A program made the translations under genes and the position numbers. The notes under the pieces are model-generated. The model made no database searches, was not told where the DNA came from, and worked only from the letters and a program-made list of their open reading frames with translations. A stretch of DNA of 64,000 nucleotides, taken from the NCBI RefSeq assembly GCF_009372255.1, contig NZ_LXGN01000056.1, positions 366,516 through 430,515 of the forward strand, read 5' to 3'. Below are positions 44,929 through 53,843 of the stretch, piece by piece; within the stretch, counting starts at the first letter, position 1, and each line of letters opens with the position of its first letter. The stretch is from Acinetobacter guerrae. Lineage in GTDB: Bacteria > Pseudomonadota > Gammaproteobacteria > Pseudomonadales > Moraxellaceae.

Positions 44929-47022
44929 ATGTCAATGTTTAATATCGTTCGTAAAGAATTTCAATTCGGTCAGCATCAAGTTGTTTTAGAAACAGGTCGT
45001 GTGGCACGTCAAGCAAATACCGTATTAATCACCATGGGTGGTGTAACGGTACTTGTTGCAGTAGTTGCTCAACCTAAAGCGAAAGCAGGTCAAGACTTTT
45101 TCCCATTGACTGTAAACTATCAAGAAAAACAATATGCTGCTGGTCGTATTCCAGGTGGTTATGGTAAGCGTGAAGGACGTGCATCTGAAGCAGAAACTTT
45201 GATTTCTCGTTTGATTGACCGTCCAATTCGCCCATTGTTCCCAGAAGGTTACTTCAACGAAATTCAGGTGACTGCAACTGTTGTATCTTCTGATAAAACT
45301 ATGGATGCTGATATTGCTGCAATGTTGGGTACGTCTGCTGCATTGTCAATTGCAGGTACGCCGTTCCGTGGTCCAATTGGTGGTGCGCGTGTTGGTCTTA
45401 TCAATGGTGAATACGTTTTAAACCCAAATCATGAGCAATTGGCACAGTCTGATCTTGATCTTGTCGTGGCAGGTACTGAATCTGCGGTGTTGATGGTTGA
45501 ATCTGAAGCTAAAGAGCTTTCAGAAGATCAGATGCTCGGTGCAGTTCTGTTTGGTCATGATGAAATGCAAATCGCAATTCAGGCGATTAAAGAGTTTGCT
45601 GCTGCTGCGGGCGCGGTTGAGTCAACTTGGGTTGCACCAACTAAAAATGAAACTTTGCTTGAGCAATTAAAAACAGCTTTTGAAGCGAAAATTTCTGAAG
45701 CATATACCATTGCGGTCAAGCAAGACCGTTACACAGCGCTTGATGCACTTTATGCAGAAGCCGTTGCACAATTCGTTCCTGAAAATGACGAAACTGGTAT
45801 TGCTGATGAAGTAAACGAACTTTTTGAAGATCTTAAATACCGTACTGTACGCGACAACATCTTGTCTGGTAAGCCACGTATTGATGGTCGTGATACCAAA
45901 ACAGTTCGTGGTATCGACGTTCAGGTTGGTGTGTTAGGTCGTGCGCACGGTTCTGCATTATTTACACGTGGTGAAACTCAAGCGTTAGTGACAACAACTT
46001 TGGGTAATACACGTGATGCATTGATGGTTGATACCCTTGCAGGAACTAAAACTGACAACTTTATGTTGCATTATAATTTCCCTGCATATTCTGTGGGTGA
46101 AACAGGTCGTGAATCTGGCCCGAAACGCCGTGAGATTGGTCATGGTCGTTTGGCTCGTCGTGGTGTTCAAGCAGTTCTTCCTGCTGCTGACCGCTTCCCG
46201 TACGTGATTCGTATCGTATCTGATATTACTGAATCAAATGGTTCATCTTCAATGGCTTCTGTATGTGGTGCTTCATTATCACTTATGGATGCAGGTGTAC
46301 CATTAAAAGCACCAGTTGCGGGTATCGCGATGGGTCTAGTGAAAGAAGGTGAGCGTTTCGCTGTTCTTTCAGACATCTTGGGTGATGAAGATCATTTAGG
46401 TGATATGGACTTTAAAGTGGCAGGTTCTGCAAACGGTATTACTGCACTTCAAATGGACATCAAGATTGAAGGTATTACCGAAGAAATTATGGAAGTTGCA
46501 TTGAATCAGGCATATGCGGGTCGTATGCATATCCTGAATGAAATGAATAAAGTGATTTCTCGTGCTCGTCCAGAAATTTCAATGTTTGCACCAACATTTG
46601 AAGTGATCACGATTAATCCAGATAAGATCCGTGATGTAATTGGTAAAGGTGGTGCAACAATTCGTCAAATCACTGAAGAAACCAAAGCAGCGATTGATAT
46701 CGAAGACAATGGTACAGTGCGTGTATTTGGTGAATCTAAAGCTGCTGCACGTGCTGCGATTGCGAAGATTCAAGCGCTTACAGCTGAAGTTGAACCAGGT
46801 AAGATCTATGATGGTAAAGTAATTCGTATTGTTGAATTCGGTGCGTTTGTAAACATTATGCCGGGTACAGATGGTTTGCTTCACATTTCTCAAATTTCAA
46901 ATGAGCGTGTTGCTAACGTAACTGATGTGCTCAAAGAAGGTCAGGAAATCAAAGTCCAAGTTGCCGATGTTGACAATCGTGGTCGTATTAAATTGACGAT
47001 GAAAGACATTGAACAGGCTTAA
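44929..47022 (+). CDS. pnp: Polyribonucleotide nucleotidyltransferase (PNPase)
   Basis: 3'-5' phosphorolytic exoribonuclease and degradosome component. The 697-aa product contains two RNase PH domains (about 1-210 and 310-530). The catalytic region of the second reads [41 protein letters not shown], with [25 protein letters not shown] domain (about 555-615; [12 protein letters not shown]) and an S1 domain (about 622-695; [27 protein letters not shown]) follow. Full family length. It sits 277 bp after rpsO with a structured leader, and a clear terminator follows. Confidence 0.98.
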   Translation: MSMFNIVRKEFQFGQHQVVLETGRVARQANTVLITMGGVTVLVAVVAQPKAKAGQDFFPLTVNYQEKQYAAGRIPGGYGKREGRASEAETLISRLIDRPIRPLFPEGYFNEIQVTATVVSSDKTMDADIAAMLGTSAALSIAGTPFRGPIGGARVGLINGEYVLNPNHEQLAQSDLDLVVAGTESAVLMVESEAKELSEDQMLGAVLFGHDEMQIAIQAIKEFAAAAGAVESTWVAPTKNETLLEQLKTAFEAKISEAYTIAVKQDRYTALDALYAEAVAQFVPENDETGIADEVNELFEDLKYRTVRDNILSGKPRIDGRDTKTVRGIDVQVGVLGRAHGSALFTRGETQALVTTTLGNTRDALMVDTLAGTKTDNFMLHYNFPAYSVGETGRESGPKRREIGHGRLARRGVQAVLPAADRFPYVIRIVSDITESNGSSSMASVCGASLSLMDAGVPLKAPVAGIAMGLVKEGERFAVLSDILGDEDHLGDMDFKVAGSANGITALQMDIKIEGITEEIMEVALNQAYAGRMHILNEMNKVISRARPEISMFAPTFEVITINPDKIRDVIGKGGATIRQITEETKAAIDIEDNGTVRVFGESKAAARAAIAKIQALTAEVEPGKIYDGKVIRIVEFGAFVNIMPGTDGLLHISQISNERVANVTDVLKEGQEIKVQVADVDNRGRIKLTMKDIEQA

Positions 47023-47044
47023 ATAAGACTGTTTAAAATAGTAT

Positions 47045-47072
47045 AAAAAAATCCGCTTCGGCGGATTTTTTT
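47045..47072. terminator. Bidirectional terminator between pnp and ydcH-like gene
   Basis: The stem AATCCGC/GCGGATT has a TTCG tetraloop, an A-run before and a T-run after. It serves pnp on plus and the convergent DUF465 gene on minus. Confidence 0.93.
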
Positions 47073-47104
47073 ATTGTAGCGATGAAAATTCAAGCCTGAA
47101 ATTA

Positions 47105-47317
47105 TTACTCTGCTTGTTTGAGCATTTTATACAGCTCATCTTTGAGTTTTAATTTCTGACGTTTTAAGTCCTCAATTTCGGTGAGTCCACTGGTCACAGG
47201 ATTTTGTTCTAAACGAATAATTTCATGATCTAGCACATTGTGTTCTTCAAAAATTTTAGAAAAATGAGCATCATCTTGTTTGAGTTGGCTAATTAGAGCG
47301 CGGTATTCTGGAAACAT
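47105..47317 (-). CDS. YdcH family protein (DUF465)
   Basis: 70-aa helical hairpin protein. The segment FPEYRALISQLKQDDAHFSKIFEEHNVLDHEIIRLE, followed by LKRQKLKLKDELYKML, matches the DUF465/YdcH pattern. It is soluble and probably coiled coil. Function is not established. The gene is monocistronic and ends against the pnp terminator. Confidence 0.88.
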   Translation of the reverse strand: MFPEYRALISQLKQDDAHFSKIFEEHNVLDHEIIRLEQNPVTSGLTEIEDLKRQKLKLKDELYKMLKQAE

Positions 47318-47425
47318 AGATTCACCTTTTATTTCATGTTTAAGTTTATTTCTCTCATTTGAGTATGCTTAAAACTGACTAAAAATGATCTCAAAAAACA
47401 TAGGCGAGCCATACAGATTTAATCC

Positions 47426-47454
47426 TTAAAGATAATATGCCTTTATGCTAAAAT
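47426..47454 (+). promoter_or_regulatory. Promoter upstream of the CorA-type gene
   Basis: The -35 TTAAAG (47426-47431) and -10 TAAAAT (47449-47454) are separated by 17 bp. A TGC immediately before the -10 makes an extended -10 element. Predicted start is near 47461, giving a leader of about 200 nt that contains the short ORF at 47524. Confidence 0.6.
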
Positions 47455-47523
47455 ATGGCAGTTAAATTAAGTTAATACCGTGTGATCTCTGTAAGTAAAA
47501 TACCGTTATTAAGTTATAGAAAT

Positions 47524-47649
47524 ATGCTTGATCTACTGCCGCCACTTTTGATTGGGGAAGTTGAATGTTGTTTTAAGCCAAATGATGAAATTGCTGGTCA
47601 GTTAAGCTTTTATCTAGCTATTTATGCTAAAAATAACAACAGAAATTAA
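47524..47649 (+). CDS. Possible 41-aa leader peptide upstream of the CorA-type gene
   Basis: A short ORF too small for the ORF track. It starts MLDLLPPLLIGEVECC and ends 11 bp before the transporter start. It lies inside the predicted mRNA leader. A Pro-Pro pair early in the peptide is a known stalling signal, and Salmonella corA has a leader ORF (corL) that governs transcript elongation. No strong ribosome site is visible, so translation is unproven. Confidence 0.35.
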   Translation: MLDLLPPLLIGEVECCFKPNDEIAGQLSFYLAIYAKNNNRN

Positions 47650-47660
47650 GAGACGTTGTT

Positions 47661-48884
47661 ATGCAGATCTATTATTTTTATCGGCACACTACAGAACAAT
47701 ATATTTTTTTAAGTCATGAAGCTCGAAGTGATCATTCATTGATCTTTCAATGGGTAGATTGTGTCCGTGAAGATGTAGTGAATCATGCCGAAGACTGGCA
47801 GAAAAAAATTAAAGCTATAACAGGGCTCACCATTAATGAATTTCATATTCGGGATATTTTAAATATTGATCATCCGTGTGATTTTGACACCATGGAAGAT
47901 TATGACGTTTTGATTTTCAGAAAAATAATTACCCCAGATGATCATATCGAAAATAATAATGGTACAGGCGAACAGCACGAAAGTATTTTTGGGTTGGCGA
48001 CAACACCAATCAGCTTTATCGTAAGTCAGCATATTTTGGTGAGTATCAGAGAACAAGGCAACAAAGCGATTGATAACTATGTGCAACGCTTTCAGAATAT
48101 ATTACAGCGAAATATTGAAGAACAAAATAAACCCAGAAAGTTGCCCCAAAGTCCGATTGATTTGAGCTTGAGATTGCTCAATACCATTATTGATGGTTAT
48201 CTTGAATTACGTACACCCTTGACCCGTCGTGTGGAACATTGGCAACGAGAACTATTACAAGGACGAAAGCGTTTTAACCAGTGGCCACAATTATTTCAGG
48301 AAAATATGGCATTTCAGCAGGTTGAAAATTTGTGTGAAGAACAGATTGAAACCTTGCAGGAATTACGCGATGAACTGGTCGAAAATTATCACCATCTGAT
48401 GGGTGAGCATGCAACAGAGTCCCCCGATCTGTTACTGGTGCGTATGAACGATCTGGTCAGCCATTTGGAACGCACTCAGAAGCATACTTCACGTTTACGC
48501 ATGGCGATTCAATCTGCAATTGATTTGCATTTCAACGCGATTGCCAATCAAACCAACGAAAACATGCGTATTCTTGCAATTATTACTGCTGTTTTTGCGC
48601 CATTGACGTTGTTGACTGGCGTGTATGGGATGAATTTTGAGTTTATTCCGGGTCTAAAATCTCCACTTGGTTTCTGGATGATGCTGGCCGTGATGTTATT
48701 GTGTACGTTGCTGTTGCTTTACTATTTTTATCGGCAACATCTGGTGGGTCGTGGTGAAAAAAGTGTGATTGAACTGCTCGCCCAGCAAAAGCGTCAGCAT
48801 AATGTTAATTTATTTTGGTTTCTTGAGTACGAACCACTGAAACAAACCCTTAAAGAAGTTGAAAAAATGACCAAATTTAAGTAA
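47661..48884 (+). CDS. CorA-family divalent cation transporter
   Basis: 407-aa inner-membrane channel of the CorA/ZntB (2-TM-GxN) family. It has a long N-terminal cytoplasmic funnel domain (about 1-290) and two C-terminal transmembrane helices (about 305-325 and 340-360). Between them lies the selectivity motif YGMNFEFIPGL (GMN). The tail is basic. Mg2+ (or Co2+/Zn2+) is the usual substrate. It is about 90 residues longer than E. coli CorA. The neighbours do not indicate which ion. Confidence 0.9.
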   Translation: MQIYYFYRHTTEQYIFLSHEARSDHSLIFQWVDCVREDVVNHAEDWQKKIKAITGLTINEFHIRDILNIDHPCDFDTMEDYDVLIFRKIITPDDHIENNNGTGEQHESIFGLATTPISFIVSQHILVSIREQGNKAIDNYVQRFQNILQRNIEEQNKPRKLPQSPIDLSLRLLNTIIDGYLELRTPLTRRVEHWQRELLQGRKRFNQWPQLFQENMAFQQVENLCEEQIETLQELRDELVENYHHLMGEHATESPDLLLVRMNDLVSHLERTQKHTSRLRMAIQSAIDLHFNAIANQTNENMRILAIITAVFAPLTLLTGVYGMNFEFIPGLKSPLGFWMMLAVMLLCTLLLLYYFYRQHLVGRGEKSVIELLAQQKRQHNVNLFWFLEYEPLKQTLKEVEKMTKFK

Positions 48885-48916
48885 AACAGCAGAGGATTGA
48901 TGAGTCCATTGTTGGC

Positions 48917-48945
48917 TTCACATTTAAATTTGAGTCAGCTAGACT
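48917..48945 (+). promoter_or_regulatory. Possible promoter of the fluoride riboswitch-crcB transcript
   Basis: The -35-like TTCACA (48917-48922) and -10-like TAGACT (48940-48945) are separated by 17 bp. The predicted start falls at the 5' edge of the riboswitch aptamer. Matches to consensus are moderate, so the position relative to the aptamer is the main support. Confidence 0.4.
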
Positions 48946-48951
48946 AGAGCC

Positions 48952-49010
48952 ACAGGAGATGGCATTCTTCCTGATACAAACCGCCAATATTGGCTAATGA
49001 TGCCTACGTC
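48952..49010 (+). ncRNA. Fluoride riboswitch (crcB motif)
   Basis: The aptamer consensus is matched along its length: GGAGATGGCATTC, a TTCC stem end, AAACCGCC, a short hairpin (GCC/GGC) and GGCTAATGATGCCTAC. It is followed by a hairpin formed by CCTACG/CGTAGG (49003-49035) that could serve as expression platform, just before crcB. Fluoride binding is expected to switch on the exporter. Confidence 0.93.
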
Positions 49011-49082
49011 CCTTTATTTGACAGGGGAGCGTAGGTGTACGTGCTCTGTTCGATAAAAATAATTTTGGAGCATAAGGTTATT

Positions 49083-49463
49083 ATGTATTATTCGCTTCTT
49101 TCTATCGCGTTGGGTTCTATATTAGGTGCATGGTCACGCTGGTTTTTAGGATTAAAATTTAATACAACTTTTGAGAATGTCCCATTAGGGACATTGTTGG
49201 CGAATTTGATCGGTGGCTTTGTTATTGGATTTGCAATTGCTTTTTTTGCAAATAGTCATTTAAGTTCAAACTATAAATTATTTATCATTACTGGTTTTTG
49301 TGGCGCGCTCACCACATTTTCAACATTTTCGGCAGAAGTCGTGGGCCTATTACAGCAGCAAAAAATTTCAGTTGCGATTTTTCTAATTTGTATTCATTTA
49401 TTGGGTTCACTCATCTGCACCATTTTAGGATTATTATCCTATCAATGGATTGCCCAACATTAA
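49083..49463 (+). CDS. crcB: Fluoride ion exporter CrcB/Fluc
   Basis: Small dual-topology fluoride channel in the inner membrane. The ATG at 49083 (MYYSLLSIALG, preceded by AAGG) gives a 126-aa protein of normal length. The ORF-track start at 49035 would lie within the riboswitch platform. Family motifs are GAWSRWFLGL, LGTLLANLIGGFVIGF (pore asparagine), and GFCGALTTFSTFSAEV with the TFSTF phenylalanines. Control by the upstream fluoride riboswitch confirms the function. Confidence 0.96.
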   Translation: MYYSLLSIALGSILGAWSRWFLGLKFNTTFENVPLGTLLANLIGGFVIGFAIAFFANSHLSSNYKLFIITGFCGALTTFSTFSAEVVGLLQQQKISVAIFLICIHLLGSLICTILGLLSYQWIAQH

Positions 49464-49475
49464 CATGAAAATAAA

Positions 49476-49503
49476 ATTCGTGATCAGTTACATGATCACG
49501 AAT
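49476..49503 (-). terminator. Terminator of the cbpA-cbpM operon
   Basis: An 11-bp stem ATTCGTGATCA/TGATCACGAAT with a 6-nt loop is followed on minus by TTTTATTTTC. It lies between the convergent crcB and cbpM genes. Confidence 0.75.
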
Positions 49504-49512
49504 AGGCAATAA

Positions 49513-49842
49513 TTAAGATTGATTTGGGCGAAGTTGGCGACGCAATTGGTGAACTTCATCAATCAAATCTAGCATGACAGCCACCGCAGAAAGACTGGCA
49601 TCAAAATCACGTTGCAAACGATAAGCTCGTCTGGCACGAATGACATCTTTCCCCAAAAAATGATACTGCTGAGACTGAACGGTGGCAGACAAAATATCAT
49701 ACTCAATCAGTTGTAAAATCCATTCTGGGCTTTGACCGCAGACCTGAGCAAAATGATTCAAATCAAAGGTGCATTGTTCATCAATGATTTCCGCTTCATT
49801 CGATCCGTTATACACGATTTCACGATAATGTATGGTTGGCAT
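49513..49842 (-). CDS. cbpM: Chaperone modulator CbpM
   Basis: 109-aa MerR-like winged-helix fold protein that binds CbpA and inhibits its co-chaperone activity. The central helix-turn-helix-like region (DLNHFAQVCGQSPEWILQLIEYDIL) and a C-terminal helix (AVAVMLDLIDEVHQLRRQLR) match the family. It is encoded 11 bp downstream of cbpA, the conserved arrangement. Confidence 0.92.
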   Translation of the reverse strand: MPTIHYREIVYNGSNEAEIIDEQCTFDLNHFAQVCGQSPEWILQLIEYDILSATVQSQQYHFLGKDVIRARRAYRLQRDFDASLSAVAVMLDLIDEVHQLRRQLRPNQS

Positions 49843-49853
49843 TATTCAGCTCC

Positions 49854-50801
49854 TTATGAACGCGGTGTAAAGGATGAAAAGGCTTGAGCAAAGCTTTCAT
49901 AGGCTTGCAGTTGTTCTTCGGTGGTCGCTTGCGGTAGCACAATATTAAGCACCAGATAAAGATTTCCTGCTGTTTTAGTCGGAATCCCTTTATCTTTCAA
50001 ACGAAGTTGTTGACCCGTTTTCGCATTTTTAGGTAAATTAACACCGAGTTTGCCCGCAGGCGTATTGACCTGAATGTTTTGCCCGAGCGCAGCTTCCCAT
50101 GGTGTAACATCGACCGTTGCATAAACATCAGCACCTTCGACACGAATACGGTCTGTGTCTATATACTGAATTTCAATATAAAGATCGCCATTTTCACCGC
50201 CATTAATTCCGCTTTGGCCTTGTCCAGTTAAGCGAATTTGTTGACCTTCTTTCATGCCTTTAGGAATTTTTACCTGTAAGGTTTTACGCTGTACCTCAGG
50301 TTCACCATAGGCATTGACCGTTGGAATCTGAAGCGTAATCTGTTGAGTCGAACCATGATAAGCAATCTCGACATCTACTTCGATACTGGCATGTTGGTCT
50401 TCGCCACGCTGACTCCGTTTTTGACGCTGATATTGGTAATCACCACCACCAAAACCTGAGCCAAAGCGACCAAATAAGTCTTCAAAGCCCTGAAAGTCAG
50501 ACGCATTACCTTGACGGTAAAATTGTGCACCATCAAAGCCACTGGCTGCACCCTGACCACCACTTTGTCCAAATCCTGAAAAGCCTTGTGGATGATCGAG
50601 CATTTGATCATATTCAGCTTTTTTTTCAGGATTGCTTAGCGTGTCGTAGGCGACATTAATGACTTGCATTTTTGCTTCTGAGTCCGACTCTTTACTGACA
50701 TCAGGATGATATTTTCGTGCAAGTTTACGATAGCTTTTTTTGATTTCATCTGGAGTTGCGCTACGTGAAACCCCAAGTTCTTCATAATAGTTTTTTGCCA
50801 T
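49854..50801 (-). CDS. cbpA: DnaJ-like co-chaperone / curved DNA-binding protein CbpA
   Basis: Type II Hsp40 co-chaperone of DnaK. The 315-aa product has an N-terminal J domain (4-70) with the HPD triad in YRKLARKYHPDVSKES. A Gly/Phe-rich linker (about 75-130, GFSGFGQSGGQG) follows, then two C-terminal beta-sandwich domains (about 135-310; VKIPKGMKEGQQIRLTGQGQ). There is no zinc-finger domain, which separates it from DnaJ. It forms an operon with the inhibitor gene cbpM. Confidence 0.95.
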   Translation of the reverse strand: MAKNYYEELGVSRSATPDEIKKSYRKLARKYHPDVSKESDSEAKMQVINVAYDTLSNPEKKAEYDQMLDHPQGFSGFGQSGGQGAASGFDGAQFYRQGNASDFQGFEDLFGRFGSGFGGGDYQYQRQKRSQRGEDQHASIEVDVEIAYHGSTQQITLQIPTVNAYGEPEVQRKTLQVKIPKGMKEGQQIRLTGQGQSGINGGENGDLYIEIQYIDTDRIRVEGADVYATVDVTPWEAALGQNIQVNTPAGKLGVNLPKNAKTGQQLRLKDKGIPTKTAGNLYLVLNIVLPQATTEEQLQAYESFAQAFSSFTPRS

Positions 50802-50913
50802 AAAAGCTCTTTTAAAATTGGGTTTTATTTCTTTTTAATTATGGTGACAAACTGAGCAATTACAAGCAACAAAGCATAACAATATGTTGATTTTTAGAAA
50901 ATGAAACACAGCA

Positions 50914-50949
50914 AAAAGCCTTCAGAATCTCGGGACTCTGAAGGCTTTT
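50914..50949 (-). terminator. Terminator of hslO
   Basis: A 13-bp stem AAAAGCCTTCAGA/TCTGAAGGCTTTT has a 10-nt loop. Read on minus, the T-run follows directly and the hairpin lies 23 bp after the hslO stop. Confidence 0.88.
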
Positions 50950-50972
50950 ATTGGCATTAAATTAGATGTCTT

Positions 50973-51848
50973 TTAGCTTAAATGCTCACCAAATAAAGCC
51001 AGTGCTTCTTCGGCAGTGAAGCGATATTGAGTATTACAGAATTGACAGTCCATACGGATCGGATTTTGTTCAGCGAGTGTTTCGCGTACAGAGTCTACAC
51101 CAATCTGAATCAGGGCTTCGGCACAACGCTCTTTGGAGCAAGTACAGCCAAATTTGAGATGTTCAACTTCTGGCAAACGGACTTGTTCTTCATTATAAAG
51201 ACGATACAAAATCTCATTGGCTGAAAGTTCAGTTAACTCATCAGTTTTGAGTGTTTCAGTTAACATGGCGAGACGTGGCCAAATGTCTTCATCAATGAGT
51301 TGTTGTTCTTCTTCATTATTACGCGGAAGCAATTGAATCAATAAACCACCTGCGCGTTTAGGCGTGGTAGCGAGTACAATATGGGTCGGAATTTGTGCTG
51401 ATAAGTCATAATATTGCATTAAACAACCCGCAAGTGTCGGTTGGTCTAATGGCACGATGCCTTGATAACGTTCTCCAAATTCTGGTTCAATATTAATGAA
51501 CAATACAGGATTTTGTAGGCTGCTTAATACCACACGGCTATCCGTGCCTTCCTGAAAATGTGGGTCTTGTTCATAATCGGCTAAAGCGCGAACTTCACCT
51601 AAATGGTTACATTCAGCCATTGCCCATTTAAAAGTCCCCGAAGCCTGTATTTGTAAGCTAATACGCCCTTTAATTTTTAAGGTACTGGCCAATAATGCAG
51701 TAGCACAGAGCATTTCCCCTAATAGTGCTTTTACTGCAGGCATATAATTACGTTGCGCCAGAATGGTTTGCAGGGCTTCTTCAAGATGAACGACTTCTCC
51801 ACGAACAGGGCAGTCCTCAATATAAAAGCGTTGGCGTAGATCAGACAT
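50973..51848 (-). CDS. hslO: Redox-regulated holdase chaperone Hsp33
   Basis: Cytoplasmic chaperone activated by oxidative unfolding. The ATG at 51848 has GGAG six bases upstream and gives a 291-aa product (MSDLRQRFYIEDCPVRG). The ORF-track start is four codons earlier. The N-terminal substrate-binding domain is followed by the zinc-binding redox switch. Its four cysteines are present as FGCTCSKERC (C-x-C) and CQFC (C-x2-C) near residue 270. Confidence 0.95.
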   Translation of the reverse strand: MSDLRQRFYIEDCPVRGEVVHLEEALQTILAQRNYMPAVKALLGEMLCATALLASTLKIKGRISLQIQASGTFKWAMAECNHLGEVRALADYEQDPHFQEGTDSRVVLSSLQNPVLFINIEPEFGERYQGIVPLDQPTLAGCLMQYYDLSAQIPTHIVLATTPKRAGGLLIQLLPRNNEEEQQLIDEDIWPRLAMLTETLKTDELTELSANEILYRLYNEEQVRLPEVEHLKFGCTCSKERCAEALIQIGVDSVRETLAEQNPIRMDCQFCNTQYRFTAEEALALFGEHLS

Positions 51849-51898
51849 ATTTTTCTCCATAACCCTGTCTTAATGGTGTCTTTATTGTAAAACACAAG

Positions 51899-53752
51899 TC
51901 AATCATGATCATCCCGTGTAACATCAATACGATGATTTTGTGTATGGTTTTCTAAGCCACGTTGTAAATTGACACCTGAACTTACAGGTTGATTTCTTTC
52001 ATCGCTTTCAAAGAGATGCTCAAGTTCAGCAAGCATATTGCGGTGAGTTTCTACGATTTTTTGTTCATCCGTATAGATGCTTTGCTGTTTCGCTAACAGT
52101 TTTTCATCGTAATCGCGGAAAGTTTCAATATTTTCATAGGCTTGCTGTGCAGAAACGCCTAAATCGCATAACACTCTATAAGCCATACCCAGTGATGATA
52201 AATAGGTTTCACGCCAGATATATTCGATGCCTAAATCGCGTAGCAAATGGACATGATGTCGGTCACGAGCGCGGACGAATAGTTTGAGTTCTGGGTAGTT
52301 CAGGCGAATGTGTCGAGCGACATTCATATTATCTTCTACATCATCGATTGCGAGAACAAAAATTTTGGCTTTTTCAATACCTGCAGCACGTAAGATTTCT
52401 GGCTGTGTGACATCACCATAATATAGTATTCCGCCATAGCGACGTACGAAATCAATACGCTGCATATTGTTATCAATTGCGGTAAAGCTAAAGTGATGTA
52501 AACGTGCAATGCGGGCGATAATTTGACCAAAACGACCAAACCCTGCAATGATAATTGGATGATCATGGGCAGGAATATCATCATATTCTTGCGCTTTATC
52601 CTTAAACAGAACAGGAACAATTTTTGAAGTCATGAGCCAATATAAAACAGGGGTCAGCATCATGGATAAAGTGACAATCAATGTTAATGGTTCAACCAAT
52701 GCCTGAGTGAGGACTTTTTCACTTTTAGCTGCACTAAATATCACAAACGCAAACTCACCACCTTGTGCCAGACATGTTCCCATCAGTAAGCTGTTTTTCC
52801 AGCTATAATGATTAAATCGCGCAATACCCGTTAAAATCAGTAGTTTTATCAGCATTAAACTGATCGCACCGCCGACAATGAGCCACGGCATATCGACAAA
52901 AAGTGAAATCTGAGTGGTCATGCCAACGGTCATGAAAAATAAACCAAGCAATAAACCTTTAAACGGTGCAATGCTGGCTTCAAGTTCATGACGAAACTCA
53001 GAATCAGCCAATAATACGCCTGTTAAAAATGCGCCTAGCGTGGTACTAATTCCTAATAAATCCATCAACAAAACAACGGCCATTACGATAAACAAGCCCA
53101 CTGCGGTAATCAGTTCATTTGCACCGCTACGCGCGACGAAGCGGAAAAAATAACGCAAAATATAACGGCTAAACAGAAATAAACCCGTAAAAGTTGCAAT
53201 AATTGCAGCGAAATAAGCAATCCCATGATGTGTGGTCTGTGTGCCAGCCAAAAGTGGAATGAGGGCTAAAAGTGGGATTGCTGCAATATCCTGAAATAAC
53301 AGAATAGAAAAAGAAGATTGACCATAGGTTGTATTAAGCTGTTGTTTTTCGTTGAGCAACTGCAAGATAAAGGCAGTTGATGAAAGAGCCAAAGCGAAGC
53401 CAATAACAAAGCTACTTGCCAGATTTTGTTTAAACAGCAGCAGAATAATAGCCATTAAGACCACGCCTGTGATCACAACCTGCATACTACCCATAACAAA
53501 AATGGAATGCCGCATTTCCCATAAACGTTGGGGACGTAATTCTAGACCGATAATAAACATCAGTAAAATCACGCCAAATTCGGCCAGATGCATAATCGAT
53601 TGGGCATCACTGGCGATATTTAAAACACTCGGCCCGAGTAAAATCCCTGTAAAGAGATACCCTAAAACTGTGGCAATCCCAAAGCGTTTACCCAATGGCA
53701 CCAACAGTAACGCTGCACCTAAAAAAATGGTGATTTGTAGTAATAACGACAT
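51899..53752 (-). CDS. CPA2-family K+/H+ antiporter (KefB/KefC/YbaL-like)
   Basis: 617-aa monovalent cation:proton antiporter-2. About 12 transmembrane helices (1-385) carry ALSSTAFILQLL, FQDIAAIPLLALIPLLAG and TTLGAFLTGVLLADSEFRHELEASIAPFKGLLLGLFF. An RCK/TrkA_N domain (about 400-520) with the Rossmann start IIIAGFGRFGQIIARI and an acidic C-terminal tail follow. Length and layout match KefB/KefC. No KefF/KefG-type ancillary quinone reductase is encoded beside it, so glutathione control is unproven. Confidence 0.9.
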   Translation of the reverse strand: MSLLLQITIFLGAALLLVPLGKRFGIATVLGYLFTGILLGPSVLNIASDAQSIMHLAEFGVILLMFIIGLELRPQRLWEMRHSIFVMGSMQVVITGVVLMAIILLLFKQNLASSFVIGFALALSSTAFILQLLNEKQQLNTTYGQSSFSILLFQDIAAIPLLALIPLLAGTQTTHHGIAYFAAIIATFTGLFLFSRYILRYFFRFVARSGANELITAVGLFIVMAVVLLMDLLGISTTLGAFLTGVLLADSEFRHELEASIAPFKGLLLGLFFMTVGMTTQISLFVDMPWLIVGGAISLMLIKLLILTGIARFNHYSWKNSLLMGTCLAQGGEFAFVIFSAAKSEKVLTQALVEPLTLIVTLSMMLTPVLYWLMTSKIVPVLFKDKAQEYDDIPAHDHPIIIAGFGRFGQIIARIARLHHFSFTAIDNNMQRIDFVRRYGGILYYGDVTQPEILRAAGIEKAKIFVLAIDDVEDNMNVARHIRLNYPELKLFVRARDRHHVHLLRDLGIEYIWRETYLSSLGMAYRVLCDLGVSAQQAYENIETFRDYDEKLLAKQQSIYTDEQKIVETHRNMLAELEHLFESDERNQPVSSGVNLQRGLENHTQNHRIDVTRDDHD

Positions 53753-53843
53753 GAATTACCCTGAATCGTTTAGAGACTGGTTTCTTTTGTCTCACCAGTA
53801 TAAACATCATTTTAAAGATTAGGGATTTAAGATATTAAGCGTT

